In this document: piece after piece, positions 9,225 to 11,424 of the stretch | Position numbering within the stretch: position 1 is the first letter of the stretch | How the letters are laid out: every line of letters starts with the position of its first letter | Assembly: GCA_002179805.1 (NCBI GenBank) | Contig: NAVB01000782.1 | Location: forward strand, 1 to 11,424 | From: Acanthamoeba lenticulata | Lineage: Eukaryota > Discosea > Longamoebia > Acanthamoebidae | DNA length: 11,424 nucleotides | Reading direction: 5' to 3' | Notes under the pieces: model-generated | The model's input: only the letters and a program-made list of their open reading frames with translations | Databases searched by the model: none | What the model was told of the DNA's origin: nothing | Made by a program: the position numbers and the translations under genes

Positions 9225-9580
9225 CTCGGCAGTGCACCGGGGTGATTCACGGGGTGTCCCAAATCAAGCAAAAAACAAGGAATGCCTCCGGACGCCAGAC
9301 GTTGAGTCAGCGTTGCTGTGTCAGCGGGCACTCGAACCAGGCCCTCTCGCCGCACGACGTCGGGCTCGACGTTCGCTTTGAGCTTCGTGCCACAGGAAAA
9401 CGAATAAGAAAAGTCTCTGACCAAAATGAATTTCTTGCCTTTTCTCAGACGAATTACTTGTTGATTGAATTGCTTGCTGGCAAGTTGTACCAATGAGCGC
9501 CCCGAAGCATCAGACGTGGACCACCAACTCCGATGAGGCTTGGTCGCATCGCCTAAAGAAGGGTTCCTCCTCTCTTTTCC

Positions 9581-9594
9581 CCTTAATCCTTAAT
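9581..9594. repeat. Tandem CCTTAAT x2
   Basis: Two perfect 7-bp units at the end of a pyrimidine-only tract, about 220 bp upstream of the eIF2B-alpha ATG. It could be a promoter element or chance. Little more can be said. Confidence 0.35.
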
Positions 9595-9621
9595 TCTTCT
9601 CTTTAATTTTGATTCCATGTG

Positions 9622-9740
9622 ATGTGCAATCTTCTTTTATTATGTGGGCACTTGTCGTTTCATCGCTTGGGCACAGCAGAGGGTACACGTGCCGGCATTT
9701 TTGCCTCGAATCAAACTCACACCTTTCCTCCAACGTCTAG
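9622..9740 (+). other. Possible upstream exon and intron of eIF2B-alpha
   Basis: An ATG at 9622 opens a 20-codon frame to GAG G|GTACAC (9682/9683). A candidate acceptor CGTCTAG ends at 9740. Joining them (58-nt intron, phase 1 on both sides) continues in frame through 9741-9814 into the recognised exon. That would add about 46 residues to the N-terminus. Codons 9741-9814 are GC-rich like coding sequence, while those of 9622-9682 are AT-rich and not typical. eIF2B-alpha normally has a short N-terminus, so this is only an alternative. Confidence 0.3.
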
Positions 9741-9814
9741 ACTTGGAGAACCCGCTGCAGCGTTCCCAGGTCCTCTTCTCGCCCTGGAATCGGGCGCTCA
9801 ACCGTAGCGCGAGC

Positions 9815-11424
9815 ATGGTCATGCTCCCGGCCTCGGCCACGCTGCCCAACATGGGCTGGGGTACATACTTTGTACTACCCAAACCATCTCCACTTTGGCT
9901 GGGCGCTGAGTTTCTACGTTGCTGGCGACCTATGCACGCACGTACAGTCACACAGGCATTCAACAAAATCCTCGAGTCCGATCCCGACCTGGCCGTGGCC
10001 GTAGCTGCCATCACCATCCTCACCGAAGTCATCAAGGTCTCCAAGGGTACCGCGCCTCACCCAACCTTGTCGATTCTGGCCACTCCTCTTTCGTCAGGAC
10101 CATGAGACCAAGCGTACTTGTGTATGCGCGCAGCCCACACTATGTACGAAGTCCAGCTCGAGCTCAAGGAGGCCGCCTACCAGCTTCAGACGTGCAGGCA
10201 CGCGCCCACGCGACTCTTTTGTGTCTTTTGTGTGTGTGTGTGTGTTTGTGTACATCTCTACAAGGCCGAGGGGCTGACGTGGCCACGCGGGGTCTTTGGG
10301 TGGTGGGCACGGCACAGCACGTCCATTTCCATCACCTCGGGCTGCGCGCTGTTCACCAACTTCGTCACACGAACCGTCGAGAACATCACCGTACGCCCCT
10401 TCTTGTGCCTTCTTTTTGGGGTGGGGAGGGGGGAGGAGGGCAGTTGGCTGGGCCGGCCCTCACAACACCACAACGATTCATGGCCATAACGGTCATCAGG
10501 ACTTTGAGAAGTGCAAGGCGCGGCTGATCGAGCGAGGCGAGAGCTTCAGAGAGAAGGCCCTCCTCTCGCGCGGCAAGATCGGCACCTGCACCGATCCCTT
10601 CATCCGCGACGGCTCCGTGCGTCTACTTTTCTCTCGTCTTATGCCTGCCCGCTGGTTTCTCCAATTTAATCGGATCATGTGGGGGCGCAGGTGATCCTCA
10701 CATACGGGTTCTCGCGCGTGGTGCTGACGGTGCTCCTCCGCGCGCTCGCCCAAGACAAGCGCTTCCGCGTCGTGGTCTCCGAGTCGCGACCGGACGGTGC
10801 CGGGTACGTCTCAGCAGTTCCTCCATGCGTTGGGCGTGATCGGGCATGGTCTCGTGAATCCACTCACTGGTGCGGGGATGGGGCGACAGAGTGCTGACGG
10901 CCCGAAAGCTGGGCGAGGCCGGCATCCCCGTTACGCTGACTACAGACAACGCCGTACGGATCATTTCTTTTTCATCATTACTATCGACGCTTGAAGCGGC
11001 CTGGTGTTGACCCAGGCTGCGCGCAGATGGCCCACCTGATGCACAAGGCGGACATGGTGCTCGTGGGCGCTGAGGCCGTCGTCGAGAACGGCGGCATCGT
11101 GTCGCGGGTACGCGCCCACACGCGCATCAGTCTTAAGTCATTCTGTAAATTGGGGGTGTTGCTCACGTCCAGCTCCGGATCGGCAAACAGATCGGGACGT
11201 ACGGCATCGCCATCATGGCGCAGGCCCACAAGAAGCCCTTCTACGTGGCCGCCGAGAGCTTCAAGTTCACGCGCCTCTACCCCCTCAACCAGGTACGTCT
11301 TGGGCATGTGGGCATGTGTTGGTTGAACAGCGTCACCTTTTATAACAAATGTGCATCACTTTGCAGAGCGACCTGCCGGTGCCCAACTGCCCGCCACCGG
11401 ACTCGCTGGCCTCGGACCCACTGC
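9815..11424 (+). CDS. EIF2B1: Translation initiation factor eIF2B subunit alpha (3' end cut by window)
   Basis: Alpha regulatory subunit of eIF2B, the guanine-nucleotide exchange factor for eIF2; with beta and delta it senses phosphorylated eIF2 and slows initiation under stress. Exons: 9815-9860, 9948-10046, 10134-10191, 10318-10390, 10500-10616, 10691-10803, 10890-10953, 11027-11107, 11191-11292, 11367-11424+. Phases agree throughout and all nine introns are GT-AG (73-126 nt). Key blocks against human (305 aa, recalled): [13 protein letters not shown] / [25 protein letters not shown] / [21 protein letters not shown] / [20 protein letters not shown] / [29 protein letters not shown] / [36 protein letters not shown] / PFYVVAESFKFVRLFPLNQ. 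About 270 residues are in the window and the C-terminal ~50-60 lie beyond it. The ATG at 9815 is the first in frame after the stop at 9620-9622, but an upstream exon is possible. Confidence 0.92.
10192..10317 (+). other. Intron 3 of eIF2B-alpha with a (TG)8 tract
   Basis: Donor AC|GTGCAG (10191/10192), acceptor GCACAG|C (10317/10318), phase 2, 126 nt. It contains (TG)8 at 10229-10244. It is 42 codons without a stop, but read-through would insert a Cys-Val dipeptide repeat that eIF2B-alpha proteins lack, so it is treated as an intron. Confidence 0.8.

Larger units (their letters stand above)
9225..9814. promoter_or_regulatory. Intergenic region between two divergent genes
   Basis: About 590 bp separates the spastizin ATG (9224, minus) from the first in-frame ATG of eIF2B-alpha (9815, plus). 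It is less GC-rich than the exons, especially 9530-9660. It contains an unbroken 21-base pyrimidine tract (9564-9584) followed by two tandem CCTTAAT units (9581-9594) and a further TTTAAT. I see no clear TATA box. It must hold both 5' UTRs and promoters, and may hold an extra upstream eIF2B-alpha exon. Confidence 0.6.

Noticed and set aside
9316..9395. tRNA-like element on the minus strand (GGTTCGAGTGCC plus a CTGTG/CACAG end pair)
   Set aside because: The B-box-like motif lacks the conserved C at its end, the T-stem does not pair, the acceptor stem is only 5 bp, and no anticodon arm can be drawn.
10229..10244. Cys-Val repeat peptide as part of eIF2B-alpha
   Set aside because: It arises only by reading through intron 3. 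Phase-2 splice sites remove it, and homologues have no such insertion.

Overview
This is GC-rich eukaryotic DNA from a protist with many introns. The best guess is an amoebozoan of the Acanthamoeba type. That rests on GC-rich exons, introns mostly 58-126 nt long, 5' splice sites that are mostly GTRC (R = A or G), and proteins similar to, but diverged from, the animal versions. No operons, mobile elements, CRISPR arrays or RNA genes are visible. Organism assignment is inference.

Layout. Positions 79-9224 (minus strand) hold one very large gene. I reconstruct 28 exons and 27 introns with consistent reading-frame phases throughout. The summed CDS is 6861 nt, giving about 2286 residues. The protein is a homologue of spastizin/SPG15 (ZFYVE26 in human), the partner of SPG11 and the AP-5 adaptor complex on late endosomes and lysosomes. 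Similarity runs from the N-terminus to the C-terminal residues, but the FYVE zinc finger that names the human protein is absent. Positions 1-78 are the 3' flank, with an A16 run (T16 on the coding strand).

Positions 9225-9814 lie between two divergently oriented start codons and should contain both promoters. Positions 9815-11424 (plus strand) hold the first ten recognisable exons of the alpha subunit of translation initiation factor eIF2B (EIF2B1 in human). The window edge cuts this gene before its last ~50-60 residues.

The two genes share no obvious pathway (endolysosomal trafficking versus guanine-nucleotide exchange on eIF2). Their head-to-head placement suggests at most a shared promoter region. 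The main points of interest are the FYVE-less spastizin, the GTRC-type splice donors (31 of 36 introns), a probable GC-AG intron, dinucleotide repeats inside introns (one forming the splice acceptor), several introns of 3n length without stops, and an uncertain N-terminus for eIF2B-alpha. Comparisons with human proteins are from memory, not computed alignments.
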